NCBI RefSeq assembly: GCF_019649055.1
Contig: NW_026570353.1
Location: forward strand, 186,001 to 250,000
DNA: 64,000 nucleotides
Reading direction: 5' to 3'
Origin: Paramacrobiotus metropolitanus
Taxonomy: Eukaryota; Tardigrada; Eutardigrada; Parachela; Macrobiotidae
The notes under the pieces were generated by a model. That model was not told where the DNA came from. It saw only the letters and a list, made by a program, of their open reading frames with translations, and searched no databases. Numbering within the stretch: position 1 is the first letter of the stretch; each line of letters begins with the position of its first letter. Made by a program: the position numbers and the translations under genes. This document shows positions 43,074 to 55,236 of the stretch, piece after piece.

Positions 43074-44621
43074 TTAGAAAGAATGTATGAAATTACCATT
43101 AACAAGTATGGCGTCGTCGTAGACGTGAATGGTGGAGTTGACGGTTATGTCGAATTCGCACTGGAAGTCCAGTTCGTGTTGGTACGGAATGTGCTCCGTT
43201 ACGGGAACTCCGAACCGCATAATTCCAATGAGCAGTCTGCAAGGACGTTCTTCCTGTGTGAACTCTCCACCATGATCCATTTTAAAGTCGTAAACTGGAC
43301 CATCCAAAGTTCCTTCCGCAGCAAGGCTGATCGCGACCCACAAACTCCGCATTCCGTAGTTCTTGATTCGGATTCTGCAAGTTTTCTTTTTGTAACGTCC
43401 CGATAGGTTGAAAAGGAGAAGAAGCACGCCAAGCACGAGCACCGATGCAATCCCGAGTGCGACCAGGGTAGCTGAATCCTTTCCACAGAAAAACTTCACG
43501 GCGCCGGCCAAAAGATTCCGGGCCGTGCCTGGAATTTGCCCGGCTAGTACTCCGGCCATCCTCGGATTACACGCGTGGCTATGCCGGATTTGCCCCAACA
43601 GGGTGAGTAGAATCATCCATGCAGAACGGGCAAAACCGTTAATAAGATTGCGCCATAACGAACTGCGTGCCCGGCTGGAGACGCTTGAAAATGGACGCCA
43701 TACATAAGGAATCCCCGCCTCAGTCGTCGAGTCAGCGTAGTCTCCGAGCCGACTACAGCCTCGCAGTGCTGGCATGTCCACCAGCCGGTTCCAAGCTCTG
43801 CACACCGTCCGCCGCTTAGTCTGCGCCACTCTTCCCAAGTGGGAAAACACCTCTTGCCACACTTCCATCGGCAGCGCCAACTCCTCGCTAACTGCTGGAA
43901 CTTTGTCCGACAACGTTTCCGCTTGGAAATTGGCGAGGGATGCCTGAGAACCACACAATGTGTATAGTACCAAAATTGATTTAACACGGGAAAGCTTTCT
44001 TACCAGAGCACGCCCGTTCCCGGGACCGCACATTCCTAGTCCATACTGATAGCCCAACTGGTAGATGCACCCCAAACAGCCATTCACGAGCTTCACAATG
44101 TGGTCTGTACGTGGAAAGGGAACGTGACGCAGTGCGGGATCATTCAGTCGTTTGATGAGCTCCTCGGCTTCTTCACTGGACACCGCGGGAAATGGATCGT
44201 TCTGCGGCGCAGTACGCTTAACGAAGGTCCCCGGATAGATGTGACGATGCAGTTCGAGTGCGCTCCTCAGTGGCCAACGGATGCGTTGAACAGGGACGAT
44301 GTCTGTGCACCGCACTCCGTTGCCCTTACGTCGCCAATGGATTAAAGGACCTCCAAACATGTCCACCGACTCACCGCGTCTTAAACTGTGTACTTCGACA
44401 AACAATCCAGTTAATGGACCCAACGGCGTCTCCGGCAGCAGGACATCCATGGGAAATTTAGAAAATTCCGGTTGATTATGGAGAAGCGGCTGAGGTTGGC
44501 TGGTCACGCTGGACAAGAAGACCTGGTCGAATGGAACGCGTTCACGCCGTCGGTTGGAACAGAGCAAATTGACGGAAAAGCCCTCGCCCGCCGCGTCCAC
44601 GACGCGTTCGTACTGCATCAT
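43074..44621 (-). CDS. F-box protein with C-terminal membrane helix
   Basis: Two exons, 44621-44004 and 43943-43074, separated by a 60-nt intron (gtaagaaag ... ttctcag) that also happens to be stop-free. The product is 495 residues. The N-terminal 40 residues (YERVVDAAGEGFSVNL, VPFDQVF) look like a small beta-barrel. Residues 229-264 are an F-box: LPMEVWQEVFSHLG, then VCRAWNRLVDMPAL. F-box proteins link Skp1-Cullin-1 ligases to substrates. A strong hydrophobic segment at about 363-386 (ALGIASVLVLGVLLLLF) followed by RYKKK suggests a membrane anchor, unusual for this class. The true start may be upstream: an ORF beginning at an ATG near 44681 joins in a frame one base off just before 44621. 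Confidence 0.75.
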   Translation of the reverse strand: MMQYERVVDAAGEGFSVNLLCSNRRRERVPFDQVFLSSVTSQPQPLLHNQPEFSKFPMDVLLPETPLGPLTGLFVEVHSLRRGESVDMFGGPLIHWRRKGNGVRCTDIVPVQRIRWPLRSALELHRHIYPGTFVKRTAPQNDPFPAVSSEEAEELIKRLNDPALRHVPFPRTDHIVKLVNGCLGCIYQLGYQYGLGMCGPGNGRALVRKLSRVKSILVLYTLCGSQASLANFQAETLSDKVPAVSEELALPMEVWQEVFSHLGRVAQTKRRTVCRAWNRLVDMPALRGCSRLGDYADSTTEAGIPYVWRPFSSVSSRARSSLWRNLINGFARSAWMILLTLLGQIRHSHACNPRMAGVLAGQIPGTARNLLAGAVKFFCGKDSATLVALGIASVLVLGVLLLLFNLSGRYKKKTCRIRIKNYGMRSLWVAISLAAEGTLDGPVYDFKMDHGGEFTQEERPCRLLIGIMRFGVPVTEHIPYQHELDFQCEFDITVNSTIHVYDDAILVNGNFIHSF

Positions 44622-45194
44622 GCCGTCGTTGCCTACTCTAGAACATTCACGCTGTTGGCATTGTGCAGCAGGTTAAGCATCGTGGTTGACCAGTTGAGTA
44701 CCAAAGGGTGGTACAGAAACTTACCTTAAAACCGACGCGGTGCCACTAACGCGTTCACGCCAGATAAGAAACCTATAAAACTACTCTGTATAATAAAAAA
44801 CTGAATATAACTAAAGAAAATATAGAAAAGCCTAATTGGAAGATACGAGTAATACACGATTAACCTATGACTCGGATGGAAATGCAAGCAGGCAGCACAA
44901 AATCAGTCAAGCAAGAAAATTTCATACCACCCGAGTGAGAACCCTGAAAGTGGCAACTTTCAGCAAGGCAACAGTTGGTTTAAATAGGGTGGCCGGTGTG
45001 AACGCACAGGATGTACTTACACGTACAGGCTTAACGGATATCCACGCTCCACTCAATGGACAATGGGGGAGGTCACCCGTTAGCCAGTACGAAAAAGTGC
45101 AGAATTCGATTGGTACCACAGTACAATAATTATGGACATTGGCTGTTGGGCAAGCTACACCTCGCAAGTGAGACGGTATTAACACTGTTTACTT
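44622..45194. other. Shared upstream interval between the F-box gene and its inverted copy
   Basis: Includes a possible extra 5' coding stretch of the F-box gene (44637-44681, reading LLHNANSVNVLE), out of frame by one base. The rest is unassigned. Confidence 0.35.
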
Positions 45195-46216
45195 TAATGG
45201 CGATGTATGGAGGGATCGTTGTCTATTGGCAGCAAGGACAGCGGAGTGCGGTGCATGGACATTTGTCCCCTCCCAACGCATAGTCGGCCGAAAGAAAACG
45301 AGCTGATTCTGCGTGATCAAGCAACGGTGAAAAGCGGGAATTGTTCGGCTGTTGTAGGTGCTGCACTGCCCGAACACATCCGTACAGGGACTTTCGTCAA
45401 ATGCAGTCTACTGCTTGGTGAGGTACTCCGTTCGGTGTTTGCAGACGAAGCAGAAAAGCCCATTAGGCGATTGAATGACTCCGAAACGCGCGGTTTTCCC
45501 GTTGCAGGTGAAGTTGACGTTGTGGAGCTCATGTGGGGTATATGTACCAGCGGGATTATCGGGGTGAATATGGACTATACAATCCAGTTGGTGGGCGTTT
45601 CTTTGGTAGGCAAATTGCTTGTGTGGTTTACAGTCAACTTGGAACTGGATACGCATATTGTACGGTTTCAGACGTCCCGCGCTAGTTTCCATACGGAGGG
45701 GATGAGAATGTCTCCATTATCAGACGAATTCTCGACAAACAGTGACACGATGATGCTCTCGATGCAATTTTGGCGGCATGTGTTTTTGTAGTACTTGGGA
45801 ACCGTGACGCAGATGAAGGTGGGTGCAGTGTGCGCATCGTGGAACCGGATGATGAAGACGCCAACACTGCAGGACTGAATTCGAAAACTCTGAGCTGGAT
45901 TACGGCCATTTCTTGCGGATAGCGACGGTATACGAGTACAAACGACTGCAGCCGTGGACGAAACACGCTGTGGCGCAGGCTTACTACCCCCACACATCCG
46001 GCTAGCCGTGGAGATGCATCCGGCTGAGCAGTCTTCATCTGAGCCGCTTCAGTCGGGAGCTGCAGATTAACCCTGCCGCTGCTCTATTTGACCATGCCGA
46101 ATGTGTCCTGCACTCAGCGGATCCGGCAGCGAGCCAGGAGTTGGGGAACTCCGCTATGGGCTGGAGGATGGCATTGCCGGCTGCGGTCGTCTGCCTTGTG
46201 ATGCTATCCAGTTGAA
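45195..46216 (+). pseudogene. Inverted degenerate copy of the F-box/membrane-helix gene
   Basis: Plus strand, divergent from the intact gene. Matching landmarks in order: MYGGIVVYW (for MFGGPLIHW), then a frame change, GVRCMDICPL (GVRCTDIVPV), GTFVKC, EAEKPIRRLND (EAEELIKRLND), VVELMWG, MQFWRHVF (MEVWQEVF) followed by a stop, VCASWNRMMKTP (VCRAWNRLVDMP), and finally a hydrophobic WRMALPAAVVCLVML. At least one frameshift and two stops. Confidence 0.75.
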
Positions 46217-47283
46217 CGACTGCCGGGTTGATTTGCTCTGCTGGCATTACTGTTTTCTCCACTTGGACTGCTGGAAAGAGAGACTTGTTCGTGTAGAGAT
46301 GAACATTGGTACTTCGCGTCTACCCGTGGGTGCTGTCATGTCATCTGCCCCGGCGTTAAGCAGCAGTGAATAACGATAGCGTTTCCTGTTTGACAGATGT
46401 TGTGCGCGCTGGAAACAGCTGATCCGCATCCGTCGGCGCATTACCACGGGAAGAAGTGGTACGTCTCGTATACCTTATCAAAGCACCGCTTGAATGTCAG
46501 GCGGTCCCGTCACTGACACGTGAGCCGATTGAGACTTGTTACCCTCTCTTCTGCATGGGTCACGCTGTTTTTGCTGTCATTTGCACTGCCCGCATTTTTG
46601 TGAGGACAAATTGTCGGTATAAAATTTAATCGCTGCGCCCTTTTATAACTATAAATTAGATGACTGCATGCATGCGCTGATTTGTTTTATCTGATTTATT
46701 ATACGCTACGTTTGTCTTATTTATCCCTCCCTTTGGGCAAGAGATTTTGTGGTAGTGAGTGACTACAGAGAATAAGAAAAGCGAGGCGAAGAATGTCAGA
46801 AGTGAGTAAACATTTAGTGGACGCAAGTATCTCCTAACAAAATCATTGTCGCATCGCACTGGAGAATCAATAACAATTTCACGCCCAATAGAGCAAGTAT
46901 CAGAGAGCTTGGGATGGGACCCTGGCACGTGTCAGCCACGTCAGAACAACAAATATTAGCTCACTGAAAGGATTACTCTGTGAGCCGAAACTTAGTTGGT
47001 TCCTCAGTACACGCTTTCTCAAGCAGCGACGAACTAAAAAAACGGCTTAGGATCTCACACGGTGTTACTGTCCATCCGTAATATAATGACGTCTTTATGC
47101 TGAGGCACCACGTCGAACCGGGTCCTGGACGTACTGCATTCCACGATGGTATTCCGAGGCGATTATTGCCACAGTTTCTCTGTTCTGTCGTCGGTGAACG
47201 GCGTTTCCTATTAAGGTGAATACGTGGGCAGTTAGAGCAATCCAGCTGAAAAAGCAGCCGGTTCCTAAACACCAAACAAAACG
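46217..47283. other. Gap between F-box pseudogene and inverted repeat
   Basis: No gene supported. Minus-strand ORFs of 90-115 codons here lack any domain. Confidence 0.4.
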
Positions 47284-47457
47284 TACGAGGACCATTGGGT
47301 GCTGTGAACATACCCTGCACGATTAGGCTACGATGAACAGCCGGCTAAAGTTAAGCCGTTTGCATTCAGACTGTGATATCAGTGGCGTTGCGAGCTACGG
47401 CTGTTCATCGCAGCCTAATCGTGCAGGGTATGTTCACAGCACCCAATGGTCCTCGTA
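47284..47457. repeat. Near-perfect 60-bp inverted repeat with 54-bp spacer
   Basis: Arms 47284-47343 and 47398-47457 are reverse complements with a single mismatch. A transcript would fold into a long hairpin. Confidence 0.9.
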
Positions 47458-48800
47458 CCGAAGCCGATGCAAATATAAAAGAGCTGAGCACATTCCCATC
47501 GAAAACACAAAAATTTTACCGGTAGATAAACAGTTATGGCCAAGCGAACTTTTTCGACACAACTTAGCCGTAGCGAACGTAGCGTAGCCGACTATGTCAC
47601 CTTTCTGTTCCTGGTTTCCAAAACCAGGTATCAACCTGCAATATACGAGTAATATGCTTCTTTTTTACGGCGCGACTGACACCGACTGACACCTACTGGC
47701 CTTATTTAGAATTATGCGTACAAACTTAATTACAGTTTCAATTTTGTGGAAGCGAAAACTCGAATCAACCGACACGAAGCGCCGCAGCCTGCACAAAATC
47801 GGCTCCAGCAGGAGTCAAATTAAAACTAGAATGATTACTGTCACATGTTCGCATGACCATTTCTGTTGGCACGAAACTCCATCAGTCAATTAACTGCGCA
47901 GCAGATTAGCGATCTTTTTTTAAGGGAAACACACTTGCACAACATAGTCGGAAGATTCACAGCAATAGGCGGCCAATAGCAACTGGCAACCCAGGCACGA
48001 ACAGAATAAGCATTAATTATGTAGAAAACCGCAAAAGAAAGCCGAGTATGGCACCTTTTGTGGCCGTGCTGCGGTCACCAGGTTGGTCAAACACAGCGGA
48101 AATTCAAGCTGCCAGATTTCAACGGGGAAGTGGCTACGTCATGTATTTTGATTGTGGGCGTTTATCTGACTGTGGATGTATTTACCGGGCACAGGCTACG
48201 AGTAGTACTCCGCTGTCTATTAAGAAACACCCAAGAAATCTAATTAAGAGAAGCTCTAATCAGCTGAACCTGCTTGGTTGCATGACAGAGGGTGCCGCTC
48301 ATTTTTCCTGTTGACATATATTATACAGGCAATTATGTAATACTCGTATATCTGTAGATCGAGCGGTAACGTTTGATCTCACTTCCTCTTTCGGTCTTTC
48401 CTTACAGCAATTATTTTCGTACGGTACGTACCAGTGGTACCACCAACAGAGCGCGGCGGAGTGAAGCAGACAACTTCTTTGATGGTTTGCCGGTAGTGCT
48501 CACCGGGTTGTCGTGCTAGTAATTTATTATCCTGCTTCCGTACAGCGCGGCTGACACACTTGCATCACTTAATATTTATTGTTAATACACAGGCAAACCA
48601 GAATAATAAGTAATCGATGCGTACGTCGAAAGGGAAAGTTCAATTCTGGCAGCATCAATGCCAACCGTCACAGGGCAGCGTAAGAATCTATGACAGCTTC
48701 CATGATTTCAGCAGCGGTCAAAGTAAAGCTTTAGTAATGATCATCAAATATGAGTAAATTTGTTGAAGTATTTATGTAATATATGTAATAGGAAACAAAT
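47458..48800. other. Gene-free interval
   Basis: Nothing recognised. Confidence 0.4.
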
Positions 48801-48801
48801 T

Positions 48802-49225
48802 TGATAGGGAAACTAAGACGCAATTAAGGCTGTGCTTTCTTTCGGACCAAAACAAAATGCTGGTCTCATGGCATCTGCTTGCACAGCAGGCGGGCAGCAA
48901 TTTCAATAAACAAAGGCAGTGTGTCCGCAATACGGATAATATTAAAATATTTGTAAAGGGTAGTAGTTTTTTTTTCTTTTAATTGCTGTTAACAGTAATA
49001 CAGTAGTTATGGTGTTCTCGTGGTAGTTAAAGTTATAGGGACACAAAAACGCAATAAAGGCTGTGTTTGTTTTTAGTTATGGTGTTCTCATGGCATCTGC
49101 TTACACAGCAAGCGACAGCAATGCCGGTAAGTAGGAAAGTGTGCGCTTAATACGGAGAATAGTTAAAATATTTGTAGTGGGTAGTTGTATTTTTACTTTA
49201 ATTGCTGTTACAGTAATGCACGACG
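48802..49225 (+). repeat. Tandem duplication, two diverged units of about 230 bp
   Basis: The blocks acgcaat-aaggctgtg, catggcatctgctt-cacagca, ttaaaatatttgtа-type and tttaattgctgtta recur in the same order from about 48815 and from about 49045. Confidence 0.7.
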
Positions 49226-50456
49226 ATTCCTGGTGATGTCATGATAAAGAGTATCGCCTAACACGCATCCGGTGATTTTGAGCATTAATGAATCTAGTCA
49301 ACCAAAGTTACAGAACCGAGTTGCAGTCGATAATTGCTGACCGGCAAGGGTACCAACCAGAAACGGGATTGACGCACCGCCCTGTGGCCTTTCCGTATTC
49401 CTCGTCCGTTGTGCTCATACTGTACAAAGCGCGTCGCAATCTCCATCACAGCAGCGTCATTTTATTTCCCAATATTCTTCATTCCGCCGTATTGTGTACA
49501 CATAATTATGCCGGCATATTTACTTGTATGCGCAGGTCGGCGTGCGGCGCCTATATCTGTACAGACTATACTGTCTCGGATCTAGTCTCCATAATATCAA
49601 TCCCCACCGCGTGGTGACCAAAACCGGCACTTAATTAGCGTCATAAGGTGTTGCCGGATATTTCGAGCAAGCCAATAAATACTTTAGCGCTAATAGGGTG
49701 TTTGTTTGGCTGCACGGTGGCCCGCAGGATACATAATGCCAGACACCGACATCCAACAATCCGCTTTTTCTGCGACATTGGCTTTAACTTACTTTTGGCT
49801 GGCAAGAAATGTCTGTCGGATCTGATCATCCGGATCAGCGCACGGAAGCCGGGATGCGCGCCATAAAGTCCTTGTGATCGGAATCCGGCTGTATCCTGAT
49901 GGGCGGGGCTCCAGCGCGTGACTGAACCCGGGAAGCGGGTGCTGTATTGTACCGGCTTGTCGATCCAGCCGGTGCGGTTAAAGACGCGTATAAAGCCCGG
50001 TGCCGGCACGAGCGCAGCTGCATACACATTTAGACACACGTCAGGGATTATAATTAATGATGGATGGGTGAGCTGCAGCGTCCGATCGGGCTGGATATGT
50101 GCTCCATTTCCGTTGTGTGCTGGAGTTTGCATTTTAATCCGGCGCAACAACAGTGTTGAATTTTTCCTCGTGCATTCTTTGGCGTTACGTAGTTTGAAGT
50201 TGATCGCGTGTTGTACAAATTATTAGCTCGATTGGTCGCAGCAGTAATTCGCCGCATCTGATTTTCTATTTTATTGCTATTTTATTTTTTTTAATTATCC
50301 GCAGCCGCTGATATTTTTATTATTTGAATTAATACGCTACTGATATTATTATTGTTTAATTTTATTTTATTTTTATCCCCATCTAATTTTTTTATTTTTT
50401 TTAATGTTTTCATTGTTATCCGCATCTGATTTTCTTACTGGCGCATTCTGCGGAAG
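49226..50456. other. 5' flank of the GPCR gene
   Basis: No coding call. The last 200 bp are strongly T/A-rich (50260-50410) and probably contain the promoter or 5' UTR of the receptor gene; no TATA assignment attempted. Confidence 0.35.
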
Positions 50457-53400
50457 ATGAGCGATACGAACGAAGCGCTGCTGGACTGGCTGCGCAGCGG
50501 GCGTCTGCTACAGCCGAACCTGCCGTTGAATAACTCGAACTCACTTCCCGATGCGGAGCCCTTCGGAGGACGCTGGCGGCAACTGTTGGTAGCGACGCTG
50601 CTGGAGTTGGACAGCTACAACACCACAGGCTTGAGCTTGGCCGGAGCGCTGGCCTTGAGCGACAGCCAGCTGCGCAAGTGGGCGGCCGCAGCCCAGGCCG
50701 ACGCGACGGCCACGGCATTCCCGGAGCTGGAGCCCAAGATGTTCAGTCCCGAATACCAGGTGGCCGCCACGCTGCTGCACACCCTCATCTTCCTCTTCGG
50801 GATGCTGGGCAATCTGCTGGTCATCGCCGTGGTGATGCGCCGGAAATTCCTGCAGACGCCCGTCAACTATTATCTGGTACGGTCAATCAATGATAAAAAT
50901 AACTATTTAAAAATTATTCATGCGCTGCTAGACACGCGTAGCACGCTGATTATAAGGTTGTAAATAGATTTTGGGTTAGGAAACAGATTTTTCGGAATAT
51001 CTTGTATTCCTATGAACCCGGAAGTAACTCAATGGAAAGCACTTTATGTGTCGTAAATATTTAACTTAATATACCTATCATGATTGCGTGATACGGTTTA
51101 TCTGTCACAAAGTCGATTTGAAGCTACTTATCATCACTGAAAACTTGCCGGCATAATTGACTGTAATTGTAACAAAAATAACATAAGTAATTAATTCGTT
51201 TCAAATAACATTTTAATTTATGCATAAAAATCTATTCCGTAAAACAGAAAATCTTGTTATAATTATATGTACGGCTTATGGCTGCATAATGTCTTCGTCT
51301 GAGCGAACGCGTGCCGGTACTTGAAATACGCTTATCCTTCACCGCGCCGATTATTGCAGCACAACTGCCGAAAGTGTCAGCGTACGCGTTAATGATCGGT
51401 TCACTTGTGTGTTGTTGTTGGGTTGTTGTGGCGCATGAAATTCAAGTGGTGGTCTGACGCAGAACGTGATTGGTTTTGTCATCAGTAAGTGATGGGTGTT
51501 GATGTGATGGGATCATTAATGGGATCACTGCAGCTGGGAAATACGTAGCTGCATATATGCTCCTTCCTCACACTGTACATTAATTTTAGTCTGGCCGCAT
51601 TTTAAAGTTCAGTCTGGCCGCAACAGGAACCTGCGTAACAGATGATGGACTTCCTGTGGTTAATAAATTAGGTCGCCCCTTGGGCACCGGCTTCCGGTTG
51701 CCCGCCATAACACTTGGCGCTTTTACAGACTTTATACTACGGTTCCTTCAAACGGCGAATTACAGTGCAGATTGGCAGTTAATTGACGCCATGCAGATTA
51801 GCTGCCGCTAATTACGCTAAGCTTCCGCTGCATTATGTAGGGAGCTCTTTGTCCGCTGTAGAACCCAGGGGACATGTCGCGATCGTCATGACCGGTATAA
51901 ACCTAATCCGCTAAATTCTTTTAGACGCCAGTTGCCGGTCACATTGCATCTGTGTATTTTATAAATTTTTAACGCACAACGCAGACAGTTGCCCGTATAC
52001 TTCTATTAATAATTCAGTACACATATAGGAGATTAATTTCATTGTGCCGGCGCACGCCATTCTCCCGAATCACGAGGTGTATAAAATCAGTTTATGTAGG
52101 CCGAGCTTTATCATCCTAACCCCGCCCATTGGGGACGATAGCGTCCGATTTCAAGGATAAATCGCTTGGAGAATGCAGATTGCGTACGTAGAGACAGTAT
52201 ACAGGAATCGCATTGATATTGGCAGACGTCATGGTCTTAATGTCGCTTTTTGTCGCAAAAGGTCAATCCCGTGGCCGGGCTGCACAATATGGGTAGTGCG
52301 TCATGCAGAAAATGGACAGAAGAATGACCTTTGCTGTTAAAACGCGGGGTTAGTGTTTCTGCTATTGTAAATTTTGTCGATTCTTAAAAATAAACATTAG
52401 GTATTATCTTTTCTAGCTGAAACGTTACGTCACAATTATTGGACACCAATGTACAAGGATACGCTAATACCTTATACTCATTTTACAAAATATGACAGCA
52501 GTAATGTCGTGCAGTTGGCACATAGGACGATATTGTTGTGTAATTTTCTTATTATCCTTGGCCAAGCAAATAGAAATGTGAATTTGATCCAAACGGTGCA
52601 GAAAGCATCGATCGCTAATATGTTACCAGAAATACTGTTCAATTACCACGCAATTGTTAAATCGATCTGGCCCAGACAGGACAGTTTTTTTCGGTAACTG
52701 AACCGTATTGGATTTTTTAACATGTCTATAGCTTCCGATCGATTTACAGTACAAATACCGCGGATAATTATATTTATGCGAATCAATCCGGCCGCGCATT
52801 GTCGTACTGTAGATTCACATTTTCCCGAAACGATTTTTTTATGGCTTCGATATTTATTTTACGGTTTAGCACGTATGCATTCATGTACAGAGTATTCAGT
52901 CTCAGCTGAATCTCGGTCTGGTAAGAATTAAGCAAAAAACTCCCTTTTTACTATCATCAATACGGTACTTAAAATGAGCAGCGCTCGGAAAGAAGCGAAA
53001 AAAGCATGACATGTTCCGCATATCTCCATACTTCGCTGTACAGGCCGGCCTCCGCAGAAGCCATTATACCATACTTGACGGTAGGAATATGTCCCTAACC
53101 GGCCGTTACGCGTATTGATGGTTATGCTAATGAAGGGTTTCATAGGGAACAAGTTAGTATGGCAATTACGCTGGGTACTCTAGTCTTATCATGAACCGGC
53201 ACTGAACGAAGCAGTGTGCTGGTGAATTAAATCGGCGGGTTGTATGAACCCCCGTCTCGCTTTGATTATCGATCGCGCGCCATAATTGTAGACACTGCAC
53301 TCGCTCGGGCCGTGATTAATTTCAGTGGGGATATTGTGATTTGTAGGTGTCACTGGCGATAGCTGACGTGCTGGTCCTGCTGGCCTCCATCCCCGACTCG

Positions 53401-55236
53401 GTGGCCTCGTATTTCCGGCCGGCTAATGTATGGGTGCTGGGGCAAATTGGATGTCAGACGCTCATCTTCCTGCAGTACCTGGGCATTAACGCCAGCAGTG
53501 CGAGGTATGTGTACAGTTACGCTTTTCATCACTGCAACAATTGCTCCGCTGTGGTGCGATGGTATACCGTTTCCGCTGGAAAAACTGCCCTTCTTCCGGT
53601 AGCTGCTAATTATAGAATTACTGACGCAACACTTTTCTACGTCTTCTGTTTACGACTTCCGCCGTTTGGCACAGAATAGTATCCGTGTAATTTGCCGGTC
53701 TTTCCGGTGCCACCTGTTTTTACGTGGAGAAAACCCGTATAAGCTTTTGCAAATTAGAGTTCGGTATCTATATCTCAGCAGCCGGATGTTACGCTCCTAA
53801 ACTGTCTTTCTCAGCAATGTATACAAATCACTGGTCTACAGAACGCGGTGAATCCGGAGAAAAAGATTATTTTTTGATGTGCGAGTAAGCGAGATTTGGT
53901 TCACTTAAAAATCGTAAAAATTCCGTACATGCTTGACCAGGAAGTCTCCGGTTCGCGTACTTGACAAAGCTTTTTGGTACTTTTCTAGGCCTTCTACTTT
54001 GAAATGATTTGTATACATTTGCTCGAAAACTGTTTGAGCGCACCACATCCGGCTGCTGAGATATTGCGGCTAAATAAAAAGGGCAAATAATTTCCAGTTT
54101 TTTAACCCTAGCTTGTAATTGCAGTATGCTGGCCTTCAGCGTGGAGCGCTACTATGCGGTATGCCGGCCCCGACCGCTCCTAGATTACCAGGTCAGCCAG
54201 GCCAAGATCCGGCGCGTCATCCTGGCGCTGTGGATAGGCACCAGCGTTTACTGCAGCCCGTGGTTTTGGTTGACGGAAACGGCCAGTATGGGCTACACCC
54301 AAGCCGCCCACCGGCAGCTGCAGCGCTGCCAGTTCCGTCTGTCCCGCCAGCAGTACGCGTATCTCTTCATCGGCGACCTGGCGCTTTTCTACGCTCTGCC
54401 GCTCTTGATCTGTGGCGCTCTCTACGCGAAGATGGGCCTCGTACTGTACCGCAGTACCCAAATGAATATGCCGGATTCGCGACGCCCGTCCGCTGCCACC
54501 TCCGGCATTGAGCAGCAGCCGGTCTTGGCGCTGGTGCCGGAATCCCCGGCGGTCAGCACGGAGGTGTGCCAGTTAACGTCACGCCGCTGCAGCATCGATA
54601 GTGGCCGTACGCGCCGGATCGTCCGCTCCCGAATTCAGGTAATTCAAAACCGGATGAAAAAACCACCTTTCCTTCTTTACCCGAAAAATTGATTTTTTGC
54701 GTCGCTTGCGTCATTCTGACTCCCGTTTATATGTATGCCTTTTGTGATTCCCTGAAACGCTTGGTAGCGCTATAAGTAATAATATGCGATGATAGCCATA
54801 CGCTGTCTCACATTTTAATTATGCAGTGTACACCTATATTACCGGCTTTGAAGTAATGTATTTTCGCAGGTGGTGAAGATGCTGGCGCTGGTAGTTTTTC
54901 TGTTCGCCGTCCTGTCCGTACCTTACCGTTGCTTGATGGTGTACAACTGTTTCGCCGACAAGCCCTGGTTAAACGTTTGGTACCTGCTGTTCGCCAAAAC
55001 GTGTATTTTCCTCAACAGCGCCATCAATCCCGTCCTGTACAACGTCATGGTAAGCACTCACGTAAAGTAGCTTCTTAAATTAAAAAGTTCCGTCGACCTT
55101 TAAAATTCAACTGTTATGCCCAGTTTGCAACAACTTGGACAATACAGTGACCTAGTTTTTCCTGGCTGAATTGCAGAATTGCCGCTTCCGAATGGCATTC
55201 CGCTCCATGCTGGCGTGCGAGAAGACAAAGAAATGA
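50457..55236 (+). CDS. TRHR: Thyrotropin-releasing-hormone receptor-like GPCR
   Basis: Five exons, all GT-AG: 50457-50876, 53347-53504, 54125-54638, 54870-55049, 55177-55236. The product is 443 residues. The long N-terminus has N-glycosylation sequons (NNS, NTT). Residue markers: TM1 about 100-127 with GMLGN; TM2 SLAIAD (Asp147); first extracellular Cys about 176; QYLGINASS at TM3; ERY (200-202) in place of DRY; TM4 [16 protein letters not shown]6 KMLALVVF with P382 in VPYR; TM7 [10 protein letters not shown] (417-421). The TM3 and TM7 strings and the TM6 opening are those of vertebrate and protostome TRH receptors (TRH or EFLGamide ligands, Gq signalling). The third loop is long and Ser/Arg-rich. 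The tail ends [16 protein letters not shown]. The largest intron, between TM1 and TM2, is 2.5 kb. Confidence 0.93.
50877..53346 (+). other. Intron 1 of the TRH receptor-like gene
   Basis: Begins gtacgg and ends ttgtag. No nested gene supported. Confidence 0.6.

Noticed and set aside
49641-50150. Minus-strand 169-codon ORF upstream of the receptor gene
   Set aside because: No domain, no signal peptide, overlapping ORFs on both strands and no supporting splice sites.
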